A stretch of 60,061 bases of DNA from the NCBI GenBank assembly GCA_019637635.1, contig JAHBVI010000033.1:1-60061 (forward strand), given 5' to 3'. The DNA comes from Anaerolineae bacterium. GTDB taxonomy: Bacteria; Chloroflexota; Anaerolineae; Promineifilales; Promineifilaceae. The position numbers were made by a program, and so were the translations under genes. Below are positions 33,650 to 42,696 of the stretch, one piece after another; within the stretch, counting starts at the first letter, position 1; each line of letters starts with the position of its first letter. The notes under the pieces were generated by a model. It was not told where the DNA came from, did not search any database, and saw nothing but the letters and a program-made list of their open reading frames with translations.

Positions 33650-36600
33650 ATGACCAACTTCGCCTTTCTCCAAACCCCCGAATGGGAACCCATCTACCAG
33701 GACGCGGCGCGGGCCGAACAATACGTCCTGGCCGACCCCCGCACCGCTCTGTTCTACGGCCGTCGCACCGTCGAAGTGATGGTGGAATGGCTCTATGCGT
33801 ATGATCCCGCCTTTAGACGGCCGTATGACGACAAACTGGCCACCCTCATGACCGACGCCTCCTTCAAACGGCAGGTACCCCCCGGCGTTCAAGACAAAAT
33901 GCACGCCCTACGCATCCTCGGCAACGAAGCCGTCCACCAAAACCGCCTCATCAAACAAGCCGAAGCCGTCGCCATGATCCGCGACCTGTTCCGCATCAGC
34001 CATTGGTTCGGCCGTACCTACACCCAGGGCGACCCCAACACCATCCCCAACCAATTCCAGGAAAACAAACTGCCACCCCCACTCCGCCAGGTCGCCCAAC
34101 AAAGCCGCGCCCAACTCAAAGAACTCGCCGACGCCTACCTCAAACAAGACGAAGAACTGCGCCAGGAACGGGAAACCACCGCCGCCCTCAAAGCTGAACT
34201 GGCCCAACTGCGCGCCCAAGTCGCCACCACCAAAGTCATCAACGAAGCCATCCCCGACAGCTTCGACTACACCTACACCGAAGCCGAAACCCGCCAAATC
34301 CTCATAGATGTGCTGCTGCGCGAAGCCGGCTGGCAACTGCTACAAACGGCCAAAGACACCCCCTTTCACGAAAGTTGGGCGGGCAAAGCCACCACCGAAT
34401 ACCGCGTCACCCCCATGCCCAACCGCCAGGGTTTTGGTTATGCCGACTACGTCTTATGGGGCGCGGATGGCCTGCCCCTGGCCGTCATCGAAGCCAAAAA
34501 GAGCAGCGTAGACAAGGAAGCGGGGCAGCAGCAGGCCAAATTGTACGCCGACGCCCTGGAACAAATGCACGGCCGTCGCCCCCTCATCTTCTACAGCAAC
34601 GGCTACACCATCAGCCTGTGGGACGACGAATTCTACCCGCCGCGCGATGTGCAAGGCTTCTACACCGCCGACGAACTGCACCTGCTCATCCAGCGCCGCC
34701 AGACCGCCCAAAACCTGTCCCAACTGACGGTCAACACCGCCATCGTCAACCGCTACTATCAGGAAGCAGCCATCCGCCATGTCACCGAACAGTTCAGCCA
34801 GCGCCACCGCCACGCCCTGCTGGTCATGGCCACAGGGACAGGGAAAACACGGACGGCCGTAGCCCTCATAGACCTGCTCATGCGCGCCAACTGGGTCAAG
34901 CGCGTCCTCTTCCTGGCCGACCGCACCGCCCTCGTCCGCCAGGCCATCAAAGCGTTCAAAAGCCACCTGCCCAGCAGCAACCCCATCAACCTGCTGGAAG
35001 ACAAAGAAGCCCGCGAAAGCCGCGTCGTCGTCTCCACCTACCACACCATCCTCAACCAGATCGAAGCCAGCGACGAAACCGGGCAGCGCCTCTTCAGCCC
35101 CGGCCACTTCGACCTGATCATCATTGACGAAGCCCACCGCTCCGTCTACCAAAAATTCGGCGCCATCTTCGCCTACTTCGACAGCCTGCTGCTCGGCCTC
35201 ACCGCCACCCCCAAAGACGAAGTAGACCGCAACACCTACCGCCTCTTCAAACTAGAAGAAGGTGTGCCCACCTACGCCTACCACCTGGAAGAAGCCGTCG
35301 CCGATGCTTTCCTCGTCCCCCCCGTCCTGCTGGAAACCGACACCAAATTCCTGCGCGAAGGCATCCATTACGACGACCTCTCCGACGCCGAAAAAGAAGA
35401 GTGGGACCGCATCGAATGGGGCGACAGCGGCAGCATCCCCGACGCCATCGAATCCGCCGCCCTCAACCAATGGCTCTTCAACGAAGACACCGTAGACAAA
35501 GTGCTGCAAACCCTCATGGCCCACGGCCACAAAGTAGCCGGCGGCGACCGCCTGGGCAAAACCATCATCTTCGCCAAAAACCACAAACACGCCGACTTCA
35601 TCGCCACCCGCTTCAACCACCACTACCCCCACTATCACGGCGATTTTGCCCGCGTCATTGACAACACCGTCAACTACGCCCAAGACCTCATTGAAAAGTT
35701 CGGCCAAAAAGAAAACGACCCCCACATCGCCATCTCCGTAGATATGCTGGATACCGGCGTAGATGTGCCCGAAGTGGTCAACCTGGTCTTTTTCAAACCG
35801 GTGCGCTCCAAAACCAAATTCTTCCAGATGATCGGGCGCGGCACCCGCCTCTGCCCCGAACTCTTTGGCCCCGACCAGGACAAAGAGAACTTCTACATCT
35901 TTGACTTCTGCGGTAATTTTGAATTCTTCCGCTATCACCCGCAGGGGCAGCCGGAAGCCCGCCTGCCCCAACCGCTGCGCCAGCGCCTCTTTGTGGCCCG
36001 GCTGGAACTGTTGGCCACGCTGGATGAACAGGTAGGGCAAAGGCATGCCTTTGCCCTACCGTTGCGTGAACAAATTGCCAGTGACCTGCACCGTTACGTG
36101 GCGGCGATGAATCTGGACAACTTTCTGGTGCGCCCGGCACGGCCGTATGTGGAACCATTCCAAAACCCGGCCCGCTGGCAAACCCTCACTCGCTCCGACC
36201 TGGCCGACCTGCACCAGCACGTCGCCCACCTGCCCAGCCAACTGGCCGACGACCCCGAAACCGCCAAACGGTTCGACGTGCTCATTTTCAACCTGCAACT
36301 GGCGCTGCTGCGCGGCGAAAGTAAAGCCATTGAACCACTGCGCAACCGCATCATCCATACGGCCGTGCAGCTCAACGACAAAGGCAGCATCCCCGCCGTG
36401 CAGGCGCACATGCCCCTCATCCAACAGTTGCAAACCGAGAGCTACTGGCAAGACGTCACCGCGCCCCAACTGGAAGACGTGCGCCGCGCCCTGCGCCACC
36501 TGACGCAGTTCATTGAACGCCAGGCGCAAAAAGGGATCATCACCGACTTCACCGACCAGATGGGTGAACTGCGCCCCGGCTGGCTGCCGGACATCAGCGA

Positions 36601-37081
36601 CGGCGTAAACAAAGCCCAATACCGCAAAAAGGTGGAGCAGTTCATCCGCGCCAACGAGGACGCGGTGGTCATTCACAAAATCCGTTGGGCCATCCCCCTG
36701 ACGCCGGAAGACCTGGCGGCGCTGGACGAAATGTTGTTTTCGGCCGAAGAAGTGGGGTCAGAGACAGAATTTGCGCAGGCGTTTGGCACACCAGACAATC
36801 TGGCGGCCTTTGTGCGTGGGCTGGTGGGGCTAAACCGGGAGGCGGCCAAAAGGAAGTTCGCCCGTTTCCTGGACGACAAGACATACAATGCCGACCAGAT
36901 TCAATTTGTGAACTTCATCATTGAGCATCTGACGCGCAACGGCACGATGCCGCCGGATATGTTGTGGGAACGGCCGTTTGTAGACATCCACGACGCCGGC
37001 CCCACCGGCCTCTTCTCCGACACCGACGCCGACGATCTGTTGGCCGTCATTGAAGAGGTAAACGGGGCGGTAAGGGCGTAA
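33650..37081 (+). CDS. hsdR: Type I restriction endonuclease subunit
   Basis: The 1143-residue HsdR cuts DNA after ATP-driven translocation. Order: DUF4145-like domain (about 15-120, LGNEAVHQNRL), coiled coil (about 150-200), HSDR_N nuclease (about 215-330, YADYVLWGADGLPLAVIEAK, catalytic D...EAK), SF2 helicase with MATGTGKTRTA (about 392), IIIDEAHRS (about 492), LTATP (about 520) and MIGRGTRL (about 728), and an EcoEI-type C-terminal domain (about 960-1120). Residues about 794-805 (QVGQRHAFALPL) come from an in-frame palindrome. The frame is intact. hsdM and hsdS lie upstream, separated by RAYT1. Confidence 0.93.
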   Translation: MTNFAFLQTPEWEPIYQDAARAEQYVLADPRTALFYGRRTVEVMVEWLYAYDPAFRRPYDDKLATLMTDASFKRQVPPGVQDKMHALRILGNEAVHQNRLIKQAEAVAMIRDLFRISHWFGRTYTQGDPNTIPNQFQENKLPPPLRQVAQQSRAQLKELADAYLKQDEELRQERETTAALKAELAQLRAQVATTKVINEAIPDSFDYTYTEAETRQILIDVLLREAGWQLLQTAKDTPFHESWAGKATTEYRVTPMPNRQGFGYADYVLWGADGLPLAVIEAKKSSVDKEAGQQQAKLYADALEQMHGRRPLIFYSNGYTISLWDDEFYPPRDVQGFYTADELHLLIQRRQTAQNLSQLTVNTAIVNRYYQEAAIRHVTEQFSQRHRHALLVMATGTGKTRTAVALIDLLMRANWVKRVLFLADRTALVRQAIKAFKSHLPSSNPINLLEDKEARESRVVVSTYHTILNQIEASDETGQRLFSPGHFDLIIIDEAHRSVYQKFGAIFAYFDSLLLGLTATPKDEVDRNTYRLFKLEEGVPTYAYHLEEAVADAFLVPPVLLETDTKFLREGIHYDDLSDAEKEEWDRIEWGDSGSIPDAIESAALNQWLFNEDTVDKVLQTLMAHGHKVAGGDRLGKTIIFAKNHKHADFIATRFNHHYPHYHGDFARVIDNTVNYAQDLIEKFGQKENDPHIAISVDMLDTGVDVPEVVNLVFFKPVRSKTKFFQMIGRGTRLCPELFGPDQDKENFYIFDFCGNFEFFRYHPQGQPEARLPQPLRQRLFVARLELLATLDEQVGQRHAFALPLREQIASDLHRYVAAMNLDNFLVRPARPYVEPFQNPARWQTLTRSDLADLHQHVAHLPSQLADDPETAKRFDVLIFNLQLALLRGESKAIEPLRNRIIHTAVQLNDKGSIPAVQAHMPLIQQLQTESYWQDVTAPQLEDVRRALRHLTQFIERQAQKGIITDFTDQMGELRPGWLPDISDGVNKAQYRKKVEQFIRANEDAVVIHKIRWAIPLTPEDLAALDEMLFSAEEVGSETEFAQAFGTPDNLAAFVRGLVGLNREAAKRKFARFLDDKTYNADQIQFVNFIIEHLTRNGTMPPDMLWERPFVDIHDAGPTGLFSDTDADDLLAVIEEVNGAVRA
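36031..36060. repeat. 30-bp perfect palindrome inside hsdR
   Basis: Half-site GGTAGGGCAAAGGCA followed by its exact complement, read in frame. The central GCGCGC of the other copies is GCATGC here, still perfectly symmetrical. Confidence 0.9.
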
Positions 37082-37151
37082 TTGTTTAATTGAGAGATTG
37101 GAGATTGGAGATTGGGAGATTGGGAGATTAGCCTTTCATTTGTGCATCTCA

Positions 37152-37565
37152 TCACGGCAAAATCTCAAACGCGGGGCAATGAGAGGGCCGGAACAGACGA
37201 AAATGGCGTTGATCCAGAGTTAGCACACGGGTGATTTCCAACCGTTCCGATATGGCCACCAGCACCGCATCCACAAAATCAATGTGCGCGTCACTATATT
37301 TGCGAATGATGCCAGCCGCCCGCCGATAATCGCTCTTTGCAGGTTCCAACAGCCGATAATCGGGATCAGTCAAACTCTCAATATAGGCCGCTAATGCCTT
37401 GTGGCCTAGATCGCGCCGCACCAGATAAGCAACCTCAGTCGTAACGGGCGTGGCAGTGACAATGGGATGGTTTATTTTCTGGGCAAAAGCCATAACCTGT
37501 TGATGTGACTTGTCACCTTTATTTAACAGAGCATACCAGAAGCTGGTATCCAACAAATAAGTCAT
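37152..37565 (-). CDS. PIN-domain RNase toxin (VapC-like)
   Basis: The 137-residue protein has the PIN acidic residues in MTYLLDTSFWYALLN (D6), TTEVAYLV (E about 43), HIDFVDAVLVAI (D about 95-98) and LTLDQRHF (D about 117). PIN toxins cleave tRNA, rRNA or mRNA. Its ATG overlaps the upstream gene's stop by 4 bases, the classic antitoxin-toxin arrangement. It lies next to the restriction locus, common for toxin-antitoxin pairs in defence neighbourhoods. Confidence 0.88.
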   Translation of the reverse strand: MTYLLDTSFWYALLNKGDKSHQQVMAFAQKINHPIVTATPVTTEVAYLVRRDLGHKALAAYIESLTDPDYRLLEPAKSDYRRAAGIIRKYSDAHIDFVDAVLVAISERLEITRVLTLDQRHFRLFRPSHCPAFEILP

Positions 37566-37834
37566 TTATCATTCCACCCTGTCATCTGCTCAATTTCTGC
37601 TTCCAAAATCTCTTCATCATGTGCGGCCGTATCCACCGGCCCACCTTCAAACATACCAGCCCACTTTAGCAGTGGGTTTTGGGCAGGTTCAGCCTTATCC
37701 ACCATAGCAGCCAGGGGGAGTTCTTTGCTTGAAGTTTCAACCAGCGAATCCAGCAGCCAGTGGGCCAGTTTGAGCCGCTCCATTTTGGGCAGGGCACGTA
37801 GTTCTTGTTGCAAGCTTTCCAATTCAATCATCAT
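37562..37834 (-). CDS. Antitoxin partner of the PIN toxin
   Basis: The 90-residue product begins MIELESLQQELRALPKMERL, resembling antitoxins of the Phd/RHH-adjacent class that start with a helical dimerisation segment, and ends with an acidic tail (HDEEILEAEIEQMTGW). It overlaps the PIN gene by four bases. It would neutralise the toxin and probably repress the operon. Family assignment is by context. Confidence 0.75.
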   Translation of the reverse strand: MMIELESLQQELRALPKMERLKLAHWLLDSLVETSSKELPLAAMVDKAEPAQNPLLKWAGMFEGGPVDTAAHDEEILEAEIEQMTGWNDK

Positions 37835-37928
37835 CGCACCTCACAATTCAGTTGCCAGTTATTGTAATCTTAAATCCCCTAATCGCAATCACCTCCTCAC
37901 CCCTTCACCTGCTCACCCCCTCACCTGC

Positions 37929-38462
37929 TCACCCCTCATCTTCCTCCAGCCCCACCGCCATGAGGTATCCTCGCGCCCGCTCGGTGAGGGGGTAGCGGTT
38001 GACCAGTTTCCAGAAACGGGGGCCATGGTTGGCCTCTTCCAGGTGGGCCAGTTCGTGCATGACCACGTAGTCGCGCACCCAGGCGGGCATGGCGGCCAAC
38101 CGGTGGCTAATGCGGATGGTGCCCTGCGAAGGGGTGCAGCTGCCAAAACGGCCGTTCTGGTTCGTCACATAGCGGATGGAGTGCCAGCGCAGACGGCCGT
38201 GGAAATACTTCTGATTCAACTCCCGCGCCACCTTCTCCAGGTCGGCGTCCGTCTGGGGCAAATTGCGCTTCGCCACCTTCTTTGCCAGCCGCTCTTGCAG
38301 GTTGGCGATAATTGGTTCCAGTTCCGCGTCCGTCATCCCCTGCGGCGCGCGCACCAGCAGTGTGCCCCCTTTCAATTCCGCGCTCACCGTGCGCCGCCGC
38401 CGGTCGCTGCGCATAATCTCCACCGGCCAGTTGGTATCAGCATTGTTGTTATTGTCGTTCAT
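37929..38462 (-). CDS. YgjP/SprT-like zinc metalloprotease
   Basis: The 177-residue protein has HELAH (136-140) and a downstream His in EEANHGPRFW (about 146), the zinc site of the YgjP (DUF45, M48-related) family. VEIMRSDRRRRTVSAEL and RFGSCTPSQGTIRISHRL are also typical (SWGSC-like). The length is shorter than usual (about 230), though core motifs are present. Homologues often lie beside type I restriction genes, as here. Substrate unknown; cytoplasmic. Confidence 0.87.
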   Translation of the reverse strand: MNDNNNNADTNWPVEIMRSDRRRRTVSAELKGGTLLVRAPQGMTDAELEPIIANLQERLAKKVAKRNLPQTDADLEKVARELNQKYFHGRLRWHSIRYVTNQNGRFGSCTPSQGTIRISHRLAAMPAWVRDYVVMHELAHLEEANHGPRFWKLVNRYPLTERARGYLMAVGLEEDEG

Positions 38463-38584
38463 GGCGGTGAAGTATAGCGGAGTAGTTGAGAGATTGGGAG
38501 ATTGGAGATTGGGAGATCACCCCCTCACCCCCTCATCTGCTCACTCACCTTGCCCCCCTCCCACCCATACGTTAAACTTCGCCC

Positions 38585-39901
38585 ATGAAGTGGCGTGTGG
38601 TAGGCATTATCCTGATATTTCTGGTCATCGTGGCGGCGGCGCTGCTGTTATGGCGGCGGTCGGCGGCGGCCGATTATGGCCCACCGGTGGCCTTGTGTCC
38701 CGGCCCCGACTTGTATGGCTACATCTGCGAAAACAGCGCCGCCTACGCCTACATTGACGCCACCAATGACACCGGCCTCTATGTGCTGGATGGCACAATC
38801 AAACTGCAACTGCCCTTCGCTTTTACCTTTTATGGCACCACCTACACCGAACTGTTTGCCAGCAGCAACGGCAACCTTCAGTTCGCCAATGCCAGCCCCG
38901 AATACCGGAATAGCTGCCTGGACACCAAACCGGCTGCCGGTATGGGCGACATGATCGCCCCCTATTGGGATGATCTCGATTTACGCTTTGTGGGCTATCT
39001 GGAAACCGAAGTGGTGGGGGAAGCGCCCAACCGCATTTTTGTGGTGGAATGGGACGAAATACCCCGCTTTGACACCGGAGACCTGTTGACGTTTGAGGTA
39101 CAACTGTTTGAAGGCAGCAATGACATGGTGTTTTTGTATCAGGATGTGGCCCAGGGGCCGGCGGGCAACGGCCGTAGCGCCACCATCGGCATCCAAAGTG
39201 AACTGCAAGGGTTGGCGCTACAATTGGGCTGCAACCTGGCCGTCGTGGCCGACGCCGGGCAGATGCGTTTCACCCATCCTGACCAGCCAAACGGAGATGT
39301 GGGGCTGAGCGGGCCGCCGGTGATGCCGGACACGGCCGTGACCGAACCAACCCTCAAAGGCCCCGCCGCCGACCTGCTGCGCCAGCTTAACCTGCGCGGC
39401 GAGGCGGCCCTATCCGATTTGAACCGCCAATGGCTGGCGCAGACGCCGCCGGTTACGGCCGTGTGGCAGCGCACCGACCTCACCGGCGATGGGCTGCCGG
39501 AATTGATCCTGCTGCGCCACAGCACCCGCCAATACCCCACCCTGGCGCAGGTGCTTGTGCTGACACCCACCGGCAGCGGGCAGTGGGAGTTGCTGCTCGA
39601 CCGCCCCCTTTCCAGCCGCCGCCAATTGACGCCCAACGCCACCTTCGCCTATACCGGCGACCTGACCCAGGATGGCATGGCCGATGTGCTGCTGGAATCG
39701 CCGGATACGGGACAGTTATTTGTACTCACGGCCGTGTTTAATCGCCCCACGCTGATAGAAATAGCCGACGCCTGTTTTGGCGGCCTGGCCGTATTGGACG
39801 TGGACAACGATGGACACGTGGATATTGTGCGTGATGGGTGTGACCGTGACGGCCGTGTCTACACCATCTGGAACGGCCAATCCTTCAACAACCTCCCCTA
39901 A
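38585..39901 (+). CDS. Exported protein with NIDO-like and repeat regions
   Basis: The 438-residue protein has an N-terminal membrane anchor (about 5-24, [16 protein letters not shown]). It then carries a beta-rich region (about 45-220) with LQLPFAFTFYGTTYTELFAS, SNGNLQFANASPEY and APYWDDLDLR, which resembles nidogen-like surface domains. Near 290-430 there are repeat-like TDLTGDGLPELILLRH and LDVDNDGHVDIVRDGCDRDG, VCBS/FG-GAP-like calcium-binding patterns. It probably sits outside the membrane. Function is unknown. Confidence 0.7.
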   Translation: MKWRVVGIILIFLVIVAAALLLWRRSAAADYGPPVALCPGPDLYGYICENSAAYAYIDATNDTGLYVLDGTIKLQLPFAFTFYGTTYTELFASSNGNLQFANASPEYRNSCLDTKPAAGMGDMIAPYWDDLDLRFVGYLETEVVGEAPNRIFVVEWDEIPRFDTGDLLTFEVQLFEGSNDMVFLYQDVAQGPAGNGRSATIGIQSELQGLALQLGCNLAVVADAGQMRFTHPDQPNGDVGLSGPPVMPDTAVTEPTLKGPAADLLRQLNLRGEAALSDLNRQWLAQTPPVTAVWQRTDLTGDGLPELILLRHSTRQYPTLAQVLVLTPTGSGQWELLLDRPLSSRRQLTPNATFAYTGDLTQDGMADVLLESPDTGQLFVLTAVFNRPTLIEIADACFGGLAVLDVDNDGHVDIVRDGCDRDGRVYTIWNGQSFNNLP

Positions 39902-40046
39902 AAACAGACCCCAGTTGATAATTTTCAATTGGCAATTGACAATTGGCAATTGAAAACACTTGCCAAGAGCAGGGGAAAACGGTACTATGCACGCCGATTG
40001 TTACCGATTGTAAACCTATCCCATTTTTTAATCTGGAGTAAGGAGC

Positions 40047-40736
40047 ATGTTTGAGGTTAACGGCACCTATGCCAACCGCAAAGGTGAATACACTGTATTG
40101 GAAATTACGCCACCAGTAATGCTGGTGCGCTACACCGACGGCGAAGAGGCAGAACTGAAAATTTCGGTTCAGGAACGTATCTGGCAAAACATTGCCACCG
40201 AATATGAAGCGCGCGCCGCCAGCAAATCGGCGCGGCGTAAGTCCGCCCAGGGCACCAACCACTTCATCAAAGTAGTCAGCACCCCATCGGTAGATGAACT
40301 GGCCTTCCCCGGTTGGGCCGAGCGCATGGTGATGGCCCCCCTGCCCGGCAGCACAGTTACCGTGAAGGCCGGCGACCGGCTGATCATCTACGGGCTGGAA
40401 AGCCGCACCTTTTTTGCCGTTATCACCATCACCGGCGATTCCAAATCGGCCAACCCCAAAGATTATTTCTTCAGCGTCACCATGGACCAGGTAGATTTCT
40501 TCCCCATTGATATTGACGCTACCGTGGCCCGACCAGACAATGGCGTGGAAGTGGACACGGTAGAGCTGGAAAGCCAGCCCCGCTTCCGGCGGCTGCGTCT
40601 GGAAGCCGAAACCTATTTGCCCATCAGCGAAGATGATTTTGAACTGCTGGCCGAGGCGCTGACGGAAGTGACCGAAGAGGAAGATGTAGACGAAGAGGAA
40701 GTGGAAGAGGAATTTGAGGAAGAAGAGGAAGAGTAA
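40047..40736 (+). CDS. Hypothetical protein with acidic tail
   Basis: The 229-residue protein is unassigned. It opens MFEVNGTYANRKGEYTVLEI, a small beta-rich module, has a basic patch (ARAASKSARRKSAQG, about 55-70) and ends in a run of about 25 mostly Glu/Asp residues. There is no signal peptide. ATG 40047 follows a good AAGGAG. It precedes metG but is separated by a repeat, so co-transcription is uncertain. Confidence 0.65.
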   Translation: MFEVNGTYANRKGEYTVLEITPPVMLVRYTDGEEAELKISVQERIWQNIATEYEARAASKSARRKSAQGTNHFIKVVSTPSVDELAFPGWAERMVMAPLPGSTVTVKAGDRLIIYGLESRTFFAVITITGDSKSANPKDYFFSVTMDQVDFFPIDIDATVARPDNGVEVDTVELESQPRFRRLRLEAETYLPISEDDFELLAEALTEVTEEEDVDEEEVEEEFEEEEEE

Positions 40737-40797
40737 TTCGTGATGCGTGATACGTGATGCGTGACAGGTTCACGCATCACGTATCACGCATCACGCC
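40737..40797. repeat. GTGATGCGTGATACG / CACGTATCACGC inverted repeat
   Basis: Three GTGATGCGTGA-type units on the left pair with three CACGCATCACG-type units on the right, around CAGGTT. It touches the metG start; there is no visible ribosome site in it. Confidence 0.65.
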
Positions 40798-42585
40798 ATG
40801 AGCAACATGAGCAACGAGTACATTCTGGTTTGCGTGGCCTGGCCTTATGCCAATGCCGATATTCATCAGGGAAACGTGACCGGTTCCTATTTGCCGGCCG
40901 ACATTTATGCCCGCTACCACCGGCTGCGGGGCAATCACGTGCTGATGGTGTCTGGCTCGGATAGTCATGGCACGCCGGTAACGGTGAAGGCGGATGATTT
41001 GGGGAAATCGCCGCAGGAAGTGTTTGAGTATTATCACGGCCGTTTCCTTACCCTCTTCCAACAAATGGGCCTCACCTACGACCTGTTTACCCACACCGAT
41101 ACCGAAAATCATCACCGCGTCTCCCAGGACATATTCACGACGTTGGGTGAAAACGGCTACCTCTATCGCCACACCACGCCGCAAATGTATTCGCCGAAAA
41201 CAGGTCGTTTCCTGCCCGACCGCTATGTGGAAGGGGAGTGTCCGAATTGCGGCTACGGCCGTGCCCGCGGCGACCAATGCGACAATTGCAACACCCTCTT
41301 TGAAAGCGCCAGCCAGTTGAAGAACCCGCGCAGCCGGGTGGATGACAGCGCCCTGGAACTGCGCGACACCGAGCATTATTTCCTCGACTTGCCCAAACTG
41401 GCAGCCGATGGCCTGGAAGCGTGGTTGAATGACGGCAAAGAATTTTGGCGTCCCCAGGTGATCAACTTTGCCCGCAACTTTGTAGCTCAGGGGTTGATTG
41501 GCCGCGCCATCACCCGTGATATGGATTGGGGTATCCCCGTGCCCGTGCCCAATTTTGAGGGCAAGGTGCTGTACGTCTGGTTTGAAGCCGTCATTGGCTA
41601 CCTTTCGGCCACAATCGAATGGGCGCACAACAACGGCCAGCCAGAAGCGTGGCGCAGCTGGTGGCAAAATCCAGAAGCGCGTACCGTCTATTTCATTGGC
41701 AAAGATAACATCCCCTTTCACTCTGTTTTCTGGCCGGCGCAGTTATTGGGAGCAAGCGGGTTATATGACGACGGCCGTAACCTGCCCCTCAACCTGCCCT
41801 ACGACGTACCCGCCAACGAATTTATGAACATGGAAGGGCGCAAGATCAGCGGCAGCATGAATTGGGGCGTCTGGATGCTGGACGCACTGGAACGGCATGA
41901 CCCCGACCCGCTGCGTTATTACCTGACGGCCGTGATGCCCGAAACCCGCGACAGCGATTGGAGTTGGGAAGGGTACGTGGAACGCAACAATACCGAGTTG
42001 GTGGGCAACTGGGGCAACCTGGTGAACCGGGTGCTGAACATGATCCAGCGCTACTTCCAGGGGCAAGTGCCTGATCCCGTCGAACTGACAGAGCGGGACA
42101 CGGGCCTGCTGGCGGCCATTGACGCCGGGTTTGAAACCACCGCCGCTTTGTACGATGGCTGTAAATTCCGCGCCGCCGTGCAGGAAAACTTGCGCCTCTC
42201 CACCCTGGTTAACCAATACCTGGAAGAAACCAGCCCCTGGAAAACAGCCAAAACCGATCTGGCAGCAGCGGGCCGGGCGCTGTATACGGCGCTGCAAGCC
42301 ATCAGCGGGCTAAAGGTATTGTGGTCGCCCATTTTGCCCTTTACCAGCCAGCAAATTCACACACTGTTGGGCGAAGAAGGGCAGCTATTTGGCGAACAGG
42401 TGGTGCAGACCTACCAGGAAAAAACACGCAGCCACGCCGGGTTGACGTATGTGGACGACACGGCCGTCGGCCAATGGTCACGCACCGAGATTCCGGCGGG
42501 ACGGCCGTTGCCCACCCCCCATCCCCTCTTCAAGCGACTAGACCCAACGGTGGCGCAGGAAGAACTGCAACGTTTGGGAACATAA
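40798..42585 (+). CDS. metG: Methionyl-tRNA synthetase
   Basis: The 595-residue class I synthetase charges tRNA-Met. Its active-site motif is WPYANADIHQGN (HIGH equivalent), the connective zinc knuckle has CPNCGYGRARGDQCDNCN (about 149-166), VLYVWFEAVIGYLSAT is typical, and GRKISGSMNW (about 348) replaces KMSKS. An anticodon-binding helical domain follows (about 390-530). No C-terminal tRNA-binding (Trbp111-like) domain is present. Two close start codons exist (40798, 40807); the first is used here. Confidence 0.93.
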   Translation: MSNMSNEYILVCVAWPYANADIHQGNVTGSYLPADIYARYHRLRGNHVLMVSGSDSHGTPVTVKADDLGKSPQEVFEYYHGRFLTLFQQMGLTYDLFTHTDTENHHRVSQDIFTTLGENGYLYRHTTPQMYSPKTGRFLPDRYVEGECPNCGYGRARGDQCDNCNTLFESASQLKNPRSRVDDSALELRDTEHYFLDLPKLAADGLEAWLNDGKEFWRPQVINFARNFVAQGLIGRAITRDMDWGIPVPVPNFEGKVLYVWFEAVIGYLSATIEWAHNNGQPEAWRSWWQNPEARTVYFIGKDNIPFHSVFWPAQLLGASGLYDDGRNLPLNLPYDVPANEFMNMEGRKISGSMNWGVWMLDALERHDPDPLRYYLTAVMPETRDSDWSWEGYVERNNTELVGNWGNLVNRVLNMIQRYFQGQVPDPVELTERDTGLLAAIDAGFETTAALYDGCKFRAAVQENLRLSTLVNQYLEETSPWKTAKTDLAAAGRALYTALQAISGLKVLWSPILPFTSQQIHTLLGEEGQLFGEQVVQTYQEKTRSHAGLTYVDDTAVGQWSRTEIPAGRPLPTPHPLFKRLDPTVAQEELQRLGT

Positions 42586-42599
42586 CAGGTGAACAGTAA

Positions 42600-42680
42600 T
42601 TCTCCATTTGGCGCGCCGCCAGCGCCGCCGATTGGAAATCGGCGTCTGCTACGAAAAACGCGCTAAAGCGCGTTCACCAG
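42600..42680. repeat. Small hairpins between metG and ettA
   Basis: GGCGCGCCGCCAGCGCC, CCGATTGGAAATCGG and AACGCGCTAAAGCGCGTT follow each other. They have no U-run and are best seen as inserted palindromes. Confidence 0.55.
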
Positions 42681-42696
42681 CAGCAACATAAACCCT

